Assembly: GCA_021827885.1 (NCBI GenBank)
Contig: JAKAUD010000222.1
Coordinates: 1-14,325 of the forward strand
Source: Thermoplasmata archaeon
Lineage (GTDB): Archaea > Thermoplasmatota > Thermoplasmata > Thermoplasmatales > Thermoplasmataceae
Length of the DNA: 14,325 bases
Reading direction: 5' to 3'
Position 1 is the first letter of the stretch. Each line of letters starts with the position of its first letter. Made by a program: the position numbers and the translations under genes. Positions 7,901-14,325 of this stretch are shown here, piece by piece. The notes below the pieces were generated by a model. That model was not told the origin of the DNA, did not search any database, and was given only the letters and a program-made list of their open reading frames with translations.

Positions 7901-9675
7901 GGAGAAATCTGCTCATTCGCAATGTGATAGATCATCGGGTTGAGGTAACCAAGATTCTGTTGCTTATAGTGATTCAAAACAGCGTCCATTTCAGCAATTA
8001 TTCCAGCAACCAAAGGAGAGGCAATGCTCGTTCCCCAATCTAAATAGAAATAAGGATTCCCATAATAACTGGTCCCATTTGCAGTCTCATAAACGATAGT
8101 GTTGTTAGCTATAGCGGCAATATCAGGCACCCCTCTTCCTCTCCCCTGTATTACTCTATTCGCCTCAGTATTCTTTTGCCATGAAGGCTCAGGGAAAACG
8201 CTTGATATGCCCCCTGTGGAACCGGCTGGGCCACCATCCGCTGAATCGTTGGCAGAAATATACCAAACCGATTGGTTCTCAAGGTGAAATGAAGGCGTTA
8301 ATGTCGTGGTCGTGCCTCCCACTGCCGTCATGCCAAAATTGTTATAAGCCATAGAAGCGGGAAACCAGAGGGAGTCTGGCCCTCCAAAATACTTCGAACT
8401 ATGTATGTTATTCCCAGAATCTCCACTTGATGCCAGTACGGTTATCCCCCTTGCCTGTGCCTCCTGAAGGTAGGTGTACCAAGCCGTGTCATTAAAATCA
8501 GAACCACCCCAGGAATTAGAGATCACTGAAACATTGTTCAGCTGGGAAAACGATGAGTTAGGATTCAGAACGTAGGCGAATGCTGCATTGAGGGATGCAA
8601 ATGTAGCGTTAGGACCATACACATTATATATGCTGGCACCTGGAGCGGTGCTTCCAACCATCTCAAGATCAAGAGTGTTCTCAAAGCTTGCTCCCGTTGT
8701 ATCGTATGTAGAGGATATTCCGGGCTTGGGCGCACCATTTATCGGAACACCATAAACCCTGGGATGTGGCTCGTAGGATGGAAGAGTGGCATTATAATAT
8801 GCATAGATATCTGCAGGGTAAAAAGAGCCAACTGGAGTTCCGCTGGAATTCTGGCCAGACCAGAGGATCGTTGCAATAACTTCGTGCGTGGGATAAGTAA
8901 TGTTGAGGAGCGATTGCTCGTCATATGCTACCTGAAGGTCTGAACCATAGATATACTGCACACCTGAACTCTCGATAGGTGTTGGATAACCCTTTTGATT
9001 GGTGATAATGCTGCGGGATGATGATACTGCTTTTTCCCCCATATTGTAACTCAGTTTCAATTTATGGTTACTTAAACCAGAAACCTGGGAGACATAGTTT
9101 CCAATGGGGGAGGGAAGTTGAGGAACTGATGATGCAAAGTAGGCTGAAGAATTGTTCAACGATGTCTCTATTCTTGTGTTGAACATTTTATCTATAACAC
9201 TGCCTGGTGCATTTATTACAAGTGAGACTCTGTCCTGGAACGTTGTGATTTTCGTGCTTTGGAAGCTGTAAAAGTAATTCACTGCGTTGCTGTAAATGCT
9301 CTGTGAAGGGGAGAACATTGAGGTGAATTCACTTCTGTTAAGGTATTTGTGATATTGGCTGCTGGATGGATTGGAAAGATTGGAAAGAAATGAATTTAAT
9401 TGACTTTGATGGGAAAGCTTGAATGTGACCATTACGGACATCTGCCCATTATATGCATTGGAAAGATTTCTTGATATAGAACCGGGTGCGTAAGGAATAT
9501 TCACATAGGGTGTTTTGTGCATGCCCGATAATATTTTTGAATCTGCTGAAGATTTCCCATTTGCAATGTTGCTTATATTATAGGGTGAAATATGTGTATT
9601 GCCTATTCCTACCATTAACCCGCCAAATAACAAAATTAATACTATGACAATTGCTGAGATATTCTTGGATTTCAT
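4945..9675 (-). CDS. Giant S53 (sedolisin/kumamolisin) peptidase with thermopsin-like domain, repeat stalk and membrane anchor
   Basis: A 1576-aa predicted cell-surface acid protease. Order of parts: signal segment 1-25 (ISAIVIVLILLFGGLMVG); pro-kumamolisin domain at about 60-205; S53 catalytic domain at about 225-655; thermopsin-like domain at about 670-915; eight ~77-residue beta repeats at 923-1540; C-terminal helix at about 1551-1571 ending IKRRRG. The catalytic set appears complete: E332 and D336 (ENTLDLEM), oxyanion D419 (ASSGDSG), nucleophile S550 (GTSIASP), and the calcium-site pattern DVKYGRN at 618-624 with GYDLVTGWG at 632-640. S53 enzymes self-process and cut proteins at acid pH, fitting an extracellular scavenger in an acidophile. 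The translation has no cysteine and very many N-x-S/T sequons. The gene is transcribed alone or with the YVTN gene 102 bp upstream; it has its own TATA element. Function is confident for the catalytic part; the middle domain is a weaker call. Confidence 0.9.
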   Translation of the reverse strand: MKSKNISAIVIVLILLFGGLMVGIGNTHISPYNISNIANGKSSADSKILSGMHKTPYVNIPYAPGSISRNLSNAYNGQMSVMVTFKLSHQSQLNSFLSNLSNPSSSQYHKYLNRSEFTSMFSPSQSIYSNAVNYFYSFQSTKITTFQDRVSLVINAPGSVIDKMFNTRIETSLNNSSAYFASSVPQLPSPIGNYVSQVSGLSNHKLKLSYNMGEKAVSSSRSIITNQKGYPTPIESSGVQYIYGSDLQVAYDEQSLLNITYPTHEVIATILWSGQNSSGTPVGSFYPADIYAYYNATLPSYEPHPRVYGVPINGAPKPGISSTYDTTGASFENTLDLEMVGSTAPGASIYNVYGPNATFASLNAAFAYVLNPNSSFSQLNNVSVISNSWGGSDFNDTAWYTYLQEAQARGITVLASSGDSGNNIHSSKYFGGPDSLWFPASMAYNNFGMTAVGGTTTTLTPSFHLENQSVWYISANDSADGGPAGSTGGISSVFPEPSWQKNTEANRVIQGRGRGVPDIAAIANNTIVYETANGTSYYGNPYFYLDWGTSIASPLVAGIIAEMDAVLNHYKQQNLGYLNPMIYHIANEQISPFTSTSTTGYFQTGGYNSTLPLTAFNDVKYGRNHVYNASFGYDLVTGWGSIDAYNLTMYLLSVNYSGKNFALRGVENTLNLSALKVTSYFYNTTTKGYTTVNNYYNASIQQNMFVADALGAPIYWIQNVIYINGSSQTGWAMNYSGWVVYPFYGLYPSETVYQYNYPLGKIITLPHQFNIKTWLSNINSSDGQTMNFEVNSQILQIPVPGASFIISSHNYTYFWQGKKYYNGPYPNNPYLGGLDPQFGLVGGPSLGRGEFLSPTAGNLSAYIQPLGTNSYIPAATAVYNNSVDETGETSENLQWIKTNSGLWDLSIQSGNFSQGVLSYYPQTYKTTFTESGLTSGTAWYVNLSNGQSFSGTGTSISFSEPNGTYSYSIASVNKSLFSSGGSFTVNGNPISQSVTFSGAAYQVTFTETGLPSGTMWYVNLSNGQTFSGSKNTISFSEPNGTYSYTIASVNKSLFSSGGSFTVNGNPTSQPITFSKGYKVTFTESGLPTGSTWYVNIAGQVSSGAIYGVSYSIYLSNGSYTYTVQTPNKIYEPSYINSFTVNGKALPETITFSKVTYKVIFNETALPSGTMWYVNLSNGQTFSGTGTSITFSEPNGTYSYTIATINKSLSSSGGSFTVNGNPTSQPITFSEVTYKVTFTETGLSSGTMWYVNLSNGQTFSGSKNTISFSEPNGTYSYTIATINKSWSSSGSSFTVNGNPVSQPITFSEVTYKVTFTESGLPTGSTWYVNITGQASSGAITGTSYSIYLSNGSYSYTTQTPNKIYEPSYTNSFKVNGNPVSQTVTFSMVYKITFTESGLPSGTVWYVNLSDGQSFSGTGTTITLSEPNGTYSYSIATVNKSWSSSGGSFTVKAGTMSQTVTFSEVTYKVTFTEIGLSSGTTWYVNLTNGQSFSGTGTSISFSEPNGTYSYTISTTNKQYKASPSNGSFAVAGSFKSISITFSSTNASSLFTLYNIIGVVIAVIIIASVSIILIKRRRG
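5840..5974. repeat. Direct repeat copy 1 (partner 6536-6670)
   Basis: These 135 bp match 6536-6670 at 134 of 135 positions at an offset of 696 bp, which is three stalk units. The rest of the array is clearly more diverged, so this is a recent block duplication or gene conversion within the peptidase stalk. Confidence 0.85.
6536..6670. repeat. Direct repeat copy 2 (partner 5840-5974)
   Basis: Second copy of the 135-bp near-perfect direct repeat. Both copies encode the variant GSKNTISFSEPNGTYSY, which occurs only in stalk units 2 and 5. Confidence 0.85.
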
Positions 9676-9686
9676 CAGTTATCCTT

Positions 9687-9698
9687 ACCCTGAAGGGT
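9687..9698. promoter_or_regulatory. Small inverted repeat at the peptidase transcription start
   Basis: ACCCT-GA-AGGGT lies between the TATA element and the start codon of the peptidase gene, close to the expected transcription start. It could be an operator. It is short and has no visible counterpart before the YVTN gene, so support is weak. Confidence 0.2.
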
Positions 9699-9704
9699 TA
9701 GAAT

Positions 9705-9714
9705 AATATAAATT
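9705..9714 (-). promoter_or_regulatory. TATA box of the S53 peptidase gene
   Basis: On the minus strand the element reads AATTTATATT, centred about 34 nt before the ATG at 9675, giving an expected mRNA leader of only a few bases. The same ten bases occur before the YVTN gene at 12690-12699, suggesting both genes use the same kind of promoter. Confidence 0.5.
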
Positions 9715-9736
9715 GATCTGAGATTTAATAAGCGTG

Positions 9737-9777
9737 CACAATGAATAGTAACAAAATATGAAATGGAAGATATTTTC
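9737..9777 (-). repeat. 3' flank shared with the peptidase gene (copy 2), possible terminator
   Basis: This block directly follows the YVTN stop codon and matches 4904-4944 at 38 of 41 positions. It includes the same T-rich run in the sense of transcription, so it may end the YVTN transcript before the peptidase promoter. Confidence 0.6.
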
Positions 9778-12657
9778 TTATCCTTTCTTCCTTTTTATTA
9801 ATATTATTGATACGCTTGCTATTATGATTACGGCAACTACCCCTCCAATAATGTCGTAAAGATTGAATGGTGATGATGGTGTGCTTGTGTGTGTGAACGT
9901 GATGGATATTGATTTGGATGAACCTGCCACTGCAAAACTTCCATTGGATGGGGAAGCCGTATACTGTTTGTTGGCTACGGATATGGTGTAGGAATATGAA
10001 CCGTTTGAGAGAGACGCTGAATATGATGTTCCTGTGATTTGCCCGGATGAAGCCTGACCCGTTATGTTCACGTACCATGTTGATCCTGTGGGTAATCCTG
10101 ATTCCGTGAATGTTACCTTATATGTTACCTCTGAGAATGTTATTGTTTCAGGCAATGCTTTTCCATTGACTGTGAAGCTGCCTCCAGTTGAAGACCATGA
10201 TTTGTTGACTGTGGCGATGCTGTATGAATATGTTCCGTTAGGCTCTGAGAAAGTGATTGTTATTCCCGTACCTGAGAATGTTTGTCCATTGCTCAGGTTC
10301 ACGTACCATGAGGTACCGGAAGGAAGACCTGATTCCGTGAATGTTACCTTATACGTAACCTCTGAGAATATTACCGCTTCAGGCAATGCTTTTCCATTGA
10401 CCGTGAATGAATTTGTGTATGAGGGTTCGTAGATCTTGTTGGAAGTCTGTACGGTGTAGGAATATGAATCGTTGGGCAGAGATATTGAATATGATGTTCC
10501 TGTGATTGGACCGGATGAAACTTGTCCTGTAATATTTACATACCATGTGGTAGCTGAAGGGAGGCCTGATTCCGTGAATGTTACCTTATATACCTCTGTG
10601 AATGTTACTGGTTGAGATACGGGATTTCCATTGACCGTGAAACTACCTCCAGTTGAAGACCATGATTTGTTGACAGTGGCGATGCTGTATGAATATGTTC
10701 CGTTAGGCTCGGAGAAAGTGATTGATGCGCCAGTGCCTGAGAATGTTTGTCCATTGCTCAGATTCACGTACCATGTGGTACCGTAGGGAAGACCTGATTC
10801 CGTGAATGTGATTGAGTATTTTGTTGATGATGTGAAATATCCAAGAACAGACACTGTGCCCGAAACACTGCTGATATACACATACCCGTTGGAGCTGTCG
10901 AATGCTGCTCCGTATGGACATGATCCTACGCCGATATTCTTGATCACTGTGTTAGTAGCGTCGTTTATGACTGATACATTATTGGAGCATGAATTCGTGA
11001 CATACACATACCCGTTGGAGCTGTCGAATGCTGCTCCTTGTGGACATGATCCTACGCCGATATTCTTGATCACTGTGTTCGTAGCGTCGTTTATGACTGA
11101 TACATTGCTGGAGCCGGAATTCGTGACATATATGTACCCGTTGGAGCTGTCGAATGCTGCTCCGTATGGACATGATCCTACGCCGATATTCTTGATCACT
11201 GTGTTCGTAGCGCCGTTTATGACTGATACATTATTGGAGCATGAATTCGTGACATATATGTACCCGTTGGAGCTGTCGAATGCTGCTCCTTGCGGACCTG
11301 ATCCTACACCGATATTCTTGATCACTGTGTTCGTAGCGCCGTTTATGACCGATACGTTGTTAGAGTTAAAATTCGTGACATATATGTACCCGTTGGAGCT
11401 GTCGAATGCTGCTCCTTGTGGACATGATCCTACGCCGGTGTTCTTGACTATTGAATTGTTGGCGCCATTTATTACTGATACGTTATTAGAGCAGGAATTT
11501 GTGACATATATGTACCCGTTGGAGCTGTCGAATGCTGCTCCTTGTGGATGTGATCCTATGCCGATATTCCTGATCACCGTATTTGTTGAACCATTTATGA
11601 CCGATACGTTGTTAGAGTTAAAATTCGTGACATACACATACCCGTTGGAGCTGTCGAATGCTGCTCCAAATGGATGTTGCCCCACGGCAATATTCCTGAT
11701 CACTGTGTTCGTAGCGCCGTTTATGATTGATACATTGTTGGAATTAGTATTCATGACATACACATACCCGTTGGAACTGTCGAATGCTGCTCCGTATGGG
11801 GTTGATCCTACACCGATATTCTTGATCACTGTGTTCGTAGCGCCGTTTATGATTGATACATTGTTGGAGACAAAATTCGTGACATACACATACCCGTTGG
11901 AGCTGTCGAATGCTGCTCCAAATGGATTTGATCCTACGCCGATATTCTTGATCACCGTGTTCGTAGCGCCATTTATGACCGATACGTTGTTAGAACCTAC
12001 GTTCGCGACATACACATACCCGTTGGTGCTGTCGAATGCTGCTCCTTTTGGATCTAATCCTACGCTGATGTTCTTGATCACTGTGTTCGTAGCGCCGTTT
12101 ATGACCGATACGTTGTTAGAGTTAAAATTCGTGACATATATGTACCCGTTGGAGCTGTCGAATGCTGCTCCTTGTGGATGTGATCCTACGCTGATGTTCT
12201 TGATCACTGTGTTTGTAGCGCCGTTTATGATTGATACGTTGTTGGAGCCGGAATTCGTGACATATATGTACCCGTTGGAGCTGTCGAATGCTGCTCCTTG
12301 TGGATGTGATCCTACGCTGATGTTCTTGATCACTGTGTTCGTAGCGCCGTTTATGACTGATACGTTGTTGGAGAGGAAATTCGTGGCATACACATACCCG
12401 TTGGTGCTGTCGAATGCTGCTCCAAATGGAGAATGGAATAAACTTAGATTTATTGTATTTATAACCATGAGTTGGCTTACTGGAGGAATGTTTGAAGCAA
12501 GTGGTGCCAGGTATGCTCTTGGAATGACCGATGTTTCTGTATTTGCAGCATGATTTACGTTAGCAGGGGAGAGGTTTTCTTGGCTCATTCCTACGAATAA
12601 CCCACCAAATAACAAAATTAATACTATAACTATTGCCGGAACATTCTTATATCTCAT
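9778..12657 (-). CDS. YVTN beta-propeller surface protein with repeat stalk and membrane anchor
   Basis: A 959-aa predicted surface protein. A signal segment at residues 1-25 (VPAIVIVLILLFGGLFVG) is followed by a 40-residue linker, then 13 YVTN-type propeller units of 42 residues (about 64-608), four ~77-residue stalk repeats (about 614-920) and a C-terminal membrane helix at about 932-954 ending IKRKKG. Each propeller unit has the pattern PxGAAFDSSNGYVYVTN, SNNVSVING, ATNTVIKNI, VGS. YVTN propellers occur in archaeal surface-layer proteins and serve binding or structural roles; no enzyme motif is present. Signal, stalk, anchor, promoter box and 3' flank are shared with the S53 peptidase gene downstream, so the two are partial paralogues with different passengers. 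Units 8-13 carry seven cysteines while units 1-7 have none. Ligand unknown; adhesion, S-layer-like coating or substrate recognition for the neighbouring protease are possible. Confidence 0.88.
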   Translation of the reverse strand: MRYKNVPAIVIVLILLFGGLFVGMSQENLSPANVNHAANTETSVIPRAYLAPLASNIPPVSQLMVINTINLSLFHSPFGAAFDSTNGYVYATNFLSNNVSVINGATNTVIKNISVGSHPQGAAFDSSNGYIYVTNSGSNNVSIINGATNTVIKNISVGSHPQGAAFDSSNGYIYVTNFNSNNVSVINGATNTVIKNISVGLDPKGAAFDSTNGYVYVANVGSNNVSVINGATNTVIKNIGVGSNPFGAAFDSSNGYVYVTNFVSNNVSIINGATNTVIKNIGVGSTPYGAAFDSSNGYVYVMNTNSNNVSIINGATNTVIRNIAVGQHPFGAAFDSSNGYVYVTNFNSNNVSVINGSTNTVIRNIGIGSHPQGAAFDSSNGYIYVTNSCSNNVSVINGANNSIVKNTGVGSCPQGAAFDSSNGYIYVTNFNSNNVSVINGATNTVIKNIGVGSGPQGAAFDSSNGYIYVTNSCSNNVSVINGATNTVIKNIGVGSCPYGAAFDSSNGYIYVTNSGSSNVSVINDATNTVIKNIGVGSCPQGAAFDSSNGYVYVTNSCSNNVSVINDATNTVIKNIGVGSCPYGAAFDSSNGYVYISSVSGTVSVLGYFTSSTKYSITFTESGLPYGTTWYVNLSNGQTFSGTGASITFSEPNGTYSYSIATVNKSWSSTGGSFTVNGNPVSQPVTFTEVYKVTFTESGLPSATTWYVNITGQVSSGPITGTSYSISLPNDSYSYTVQTSNKIYEPSYTNSFTVNGKALPEAVIFSEVTYKVTFTESGLPSGTSWYVNLSNGQTFSGTGITITFSEPNGTYSYSIATVNKSWSSTGGSFTVNGKALPETITFSEVTYKVTFTESGLPTGSTWYVNITGQASSGQITGTSYSASLSNGSYSYTISVANKQYTASPSNGSFAVAGSSKSISITFTHTSTPSSPFNLYDIIGGVVAVIIIASVSIILIKRKKG
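9893..10818 (-). repeat. Four-unit beta-repeat stalk of the YVTN protein
   Basis: Four units of the same family as in the peptidase stalk, in the order A B A B', each opening with a form of FTESGLPxGTTWYVN. The nucleotide sequences are close to those of the peptidase stalk over long runs, for example the type B unit near 10390-10560 versus 6240-6410, which points to recent exchange between the genes. Confidence 0.85.
10835..12468 (-). repeat. Tandem 126-bp YVTN repeat array (13 units)
   Basis: Thirteen units with a 126-bp period, recognisable by the recurring plus-strand core CCGTTGGAGCTGTCGAATGC. Most units differ by only a few bases apart from the loop positions. With the extra strands at either end (LMVINTINLSLF at the start, GTVSVLGYF at the finish), the array would suit one large or two stacked seven-bladed propellers. 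The strong nucleotide conservation shows recent expansion or homogenisation. Confidence 0.9.
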
Positions 12658-12689
12658 AAAAAAAATCTTCAGGCTATAATATTTAGGTC

Positions 12690-12699
12690 AATATAAATT
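12690..12699 (-). promoter_or_regulatory. TATA box of the YVTN gene
   Basis: The minus-strand sequence AATTTATATT is identical to the box of the peptidase gene. Its proximal edge is 33 nt before the ATG at 12657. A second AT-rich element, ATTATAG (12674-12680), lies nearer and could be used instead. Confidence 0.45.
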
Positions 12700-12811
12700 C
12701 ATCTATAATTTTTCAAGAGATTCTACATTTGGATTATACATTCATTGATCGTTGTTTGTAACCCAACCAAGTCAGTAATCAAAATTGATAACCGGAAAAT
12801 TTCATGAAAAG

Positions 12812-12820
12812 TTTATCTAT
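12812..12820 (+). promoter_or_regulatory. TATA-like box of the SCP2-alcohol dehydrogenase operon
   Basis: The element TTTATCTAT is centred about 25 nt before the ATG at 12841, again predicting a leaderless transcript. The divergent YVTN promoter lies about 110 bp away on the other strand. Confidence 0.4.
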
Positions 12821-12840
12821 TCCGGGAGATTGTTTGAACC

Positions 12841-13245
12841 ATGTATAAATTTCCATCAGAGGAGTGGGCAAAAGCCTATTTTGAAAAGTTAAACGCAAAT
12901 TCCGATTACAAGGATTCTGCAAGGGACTGGGAAGGAGATATAACGCTCGTGATAAATGCAGATCAAGGATTGGAGTCAAATGCATACCTCTATCTTGATC
13001 TGTATCACGGAACATGCAGGAAGTACATATTCACAACTGATCCTGATCAGATTCCAAAATCTGAGTTCACATATTTGGGGAAATTCGGGAACTGGAAGAA
13101 ACTCATAAACGGTGAGGTGGATCCAATAAAGGGAATTCTTACAGGCAAATTCAAGCTAAAAGGATCGATGTCAAAAATAATGAGGTATACCAAGGCTGCA
13201 AAGCTCATGGTTAACACAGCCTCGCAGGTTCCTTCGGTGTTCTGA
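12841..13245 (+). CDS. SCP2 sterol-carrier-like protein
   Basis: A 134-aa single-domain protein resembling the SCP2/thiolase-carrier fold, which forms a hydrophobic tunnel for acyl-CoA or other lipids in the cytoplasm. Visible hallmarks are the alternating strands around residues 30-60 (GDITLVINAD, AYLYLDLYHG), the conserved DPIKGILTGKFKLKGSMSKIMRY segment at about 99-120, which matches the usual SCP2 C-terminal block, and a helical end. No signal peptide or membrane segment is seen. It is the first gene of a probable two-gene operon: its TGA is followed at once by the TTG start of the alcohol dehydrogenase. That pairing suggests delivery of a hydrophobic alcohol or aldehyde to the enzyme, but this is inference. 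Start ATG 12841 fits the TATA spacing and family length. Confidence 0.8.
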   Translation: MYKFPSEEWAKAYFEKLNANSDYKDSARDWEGDITLVINADQGLESNAYLYLDLYHGTCRKYIFTTDPDQIPKSEFTYLGKFGNWKKLINGEVDPIKGILTGKFKLKGSMSKIMRYTKAAKLMVNTASQVPSVF

Positions 13246-14325
13246 TTGTGGTTTTTTAGAAGCCCATCCATAGTATACGGTGAGGATTCCATTTCATTTT
13301 TCAATGAGATCCCACAGAGAAGGCTGGCTATTGTCACTGACGGAAATATAGTCAGGACCGGATTGCTTCAGAAAATCAAGAATGAACTGCCTCCCGATGC
13401 CGAGTTGCTGATAATTGATGATGTGCCAGTCGAACCCACAATGTCCTATGTTTTATCCCTGAAGGGAAAGATTATTGATTTCAACCCAGACCTTATCGTT
13501 GGGTTGGGCGGAGGTTCCTGCATGGATTGTGCAAAGGTTGCGTTCGTAACCTATGAGAGACCAGATATTGATCTTCATGATATAACTCCCCTTGTGCATC
13601 TGAATCTTAGGAAGAAGGCAGGGCTCATACTTATTCCGACAACAAGCGGTACCGGTTCAGAGTGTTCATGGGCCGCAGTCATTAGTGATGACGACCATGG
13701 AAGAAAGAATGAATTTGCATCTCCAGAAATAATTGCCGATTTCGCAATTATTGATCCGGCGATGGTAAGCTCCCTGCCTGTACCCGTTAGGAAGAGCACC
13801 GCAGTAGATGCACTCACGCACGCCATAGAGGCCAGGAGCAGTGCGTGGAAAAATCCTTATTCAGACATTTTTTCTGATAAGGCTGTCGAACTTATATCCA
13901 GCAACCTCTTTGAGGCGATTTCACACCCTGAAAATACAGATGCCGTTTCCAATGTTCATATTGGTGCGTCAATGGCAGGGCTGGCGTTTTCCAATTCGCA
14001 GATTACCCTTGCGCATTCACTTGGGCATTCCCTTGGCGCACATTTCAAGATACCGCACGGCATATCGGTTGGCATTTTCCTCCCTCAAGTAATAAGATTC
14101 AATTACGCAGAATCTAAAGAGGAATATGCAGCGTTAAACAAAAAATTCCCTGCAAACCTGAGAAAGAGATATCTTTACCAGACCGTGGAGAATTTCCTGA
14201 AGGAACTTTCCATGCCAATGAAGATCTCAGACCTTAATATCACTAAGGATGAATACGAGAAGAAGATGGATTCCATGGTGAGCCTTGCCCTTGAATCCAC
14301 CGGAACGGTACTTAATCCAAGGGAT
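13246..14325 (+). CDS. Iron-containing alcohol dehydrogenase, TTG start, 3' end outside the window
   Basis: 360 codons are open from TTG 13246 to the right edge with no stop. The N-terminus (initiator)WFFRSPSIVYGED matches the usual start of group III Fe-dependent alcohol dehydrogenases, so the TTG, which abuts the preceding TGA, is chosen; the first in-frame ATG is at 13441 and would remove the first part of the NAD(P) domain. Motifs: GGGSCMDCAK at 88-97 (NAD(P) loop), PTTSGTGSE at 131-139, and metal ligands D188 and H192 (VDALTHAIEA), H257 (HSLGH) and H271 (PHG), with H261 also kept. The family oxidises alcohols or reduces aldehydes, such as 1,3-propanediol, butanol or lactaldehyde. The exact substrate is unknown. 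It is not an obvious glycerol-1-phosphate dehydrogenase. Cysteines in the GGGS loop are unusual. Co-transcription with the SCP2 protein hints at a lipophilic substrate. Confidence 0.88.
   Translation, partial: MWFFRSPSIVYGEDSISFFNEIPQRRLAIVTDGNIVRTGLLQKIKNELPPDAELLIIDDVPVEPTMSYVLSLKGKIIDFNPDLIVGLGGGSCMDCAKVAFVTYERPDIDLHDITPLVHLNLRKKAGLILIPTTSGTGSECSWAAVISDDDHGRKNEFASPEIIADFAIIDPAMVSSLPVPVRKSTAVDALTHAIEARSSAWKNPYSDIFSDKAVELISSNLFEAISHPENTDAVSNVHIGASMAGLAFSNSQITLAHSLGHSLGAHFKIPHGISVGIFLPQVIRFNYAESKEEYAALNKKFPANLRKRYLYQTVENFLKELSMPMKISDLNITKDEYEKKMDSMVSLALESTGTVLNPRD

Noticed and set aside
10835..12468. Regular repeats as a CRISPR array
   Set aside because: The period is 126 bp with no unique spacers, and the repeats lie in frame in a long coding sequence.
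10802..12553. 583-codon open frame on the plus strand opposite the YVTN array
   Set aside because: The 126-bp unit is a multiple of three and lacks stops in this frame, so the antisense frame stays open by repetition. Its translation only repeats the mirror of the array and has no promoter or family features.
13575..14092. Frames inside the alcohol dehydrogenase as separate genes, and a suspected frameshift there
   Set aside because: The dehydrogenase frame is uninterrupted from 13246 to the edge and all its metal and cofactor motifs are in that frame; the apparent lack of a start is due to the TTG codon.

Overview
The window looks like a chromosomal segment of an acidophilic Thermoplasmata archaeon (Ferroplasma/Cuniculiplasma/Thermoplasma-like). 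This is inferred from gene content and not from any search. The clues are large secreted proteins built from FTESGLPSGTxWYVN-type repeats and dense in N-glycosylation sequons, an acid-active S53 peptidase, TATA boxes about 25 nt before start codons (leaderless transcripts), almost no Shine-Dalgarno sequences, and AT-leaning DNA. I see no rRNA, tRNA, CRISPR array or transposase.

Layout. 1-1100 (minus): an AAA/OLD-like ATPase whose 3' end lies beyond the left edge. 1278-2789 (minus): an FAD enzyme of the alkyl-dihydroxyacetonephosphate synthase family. 2873-4345 and 4342-4911 (plus): a secreted, membrane-tethered phosphoesterase (phospholipase C/acid phosphatase family) overlapping by 4 bp a six-helix membrane protein of unknown function. 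4945-9675 and 9778-12657 (minus): two giant surface proteins in tandem, an S53 peptidase with a thermopsin-like middle domain and a YVTN beta-propeller protein. 12841-14325 (plus): an SCP2-type lipid-carrier protein followed at once by an iron-containing alcohol dehydrogenase that starts with TTG and runs off the right edge.

The most striking structure is the 4.9-12.7 kb pair. Both genes share a nearly identical N-terminal signal segment, a stalk of ~77-residue beta repeats, a C-terminal membrane anchor with a basic tail, a TATA element and about 40 bp of 3' flank. Only the N-terminal passenger differs: a protease in one, 13 YVTN propeller units in the other. It reads as an export-stalk-anchor chassis with exchangeable passengers. 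The stalks are still expanding: one 135-bp segment recurs with a single mismatch three repeat units away. Three pairs of cysteines in the last propeller units may be cross-blade disulfides.

Functionally the window leans to the cell surface and lipids: extracellular protein degradation at acid pH, surface adhesion or recognition, an extracellular phosphoesterase, an ether-lipid-type FAD enzyme and a lipid carrier with an alcohol dehydrogenase. No dedicated pathway linking all of them can be proven from sequence alone.
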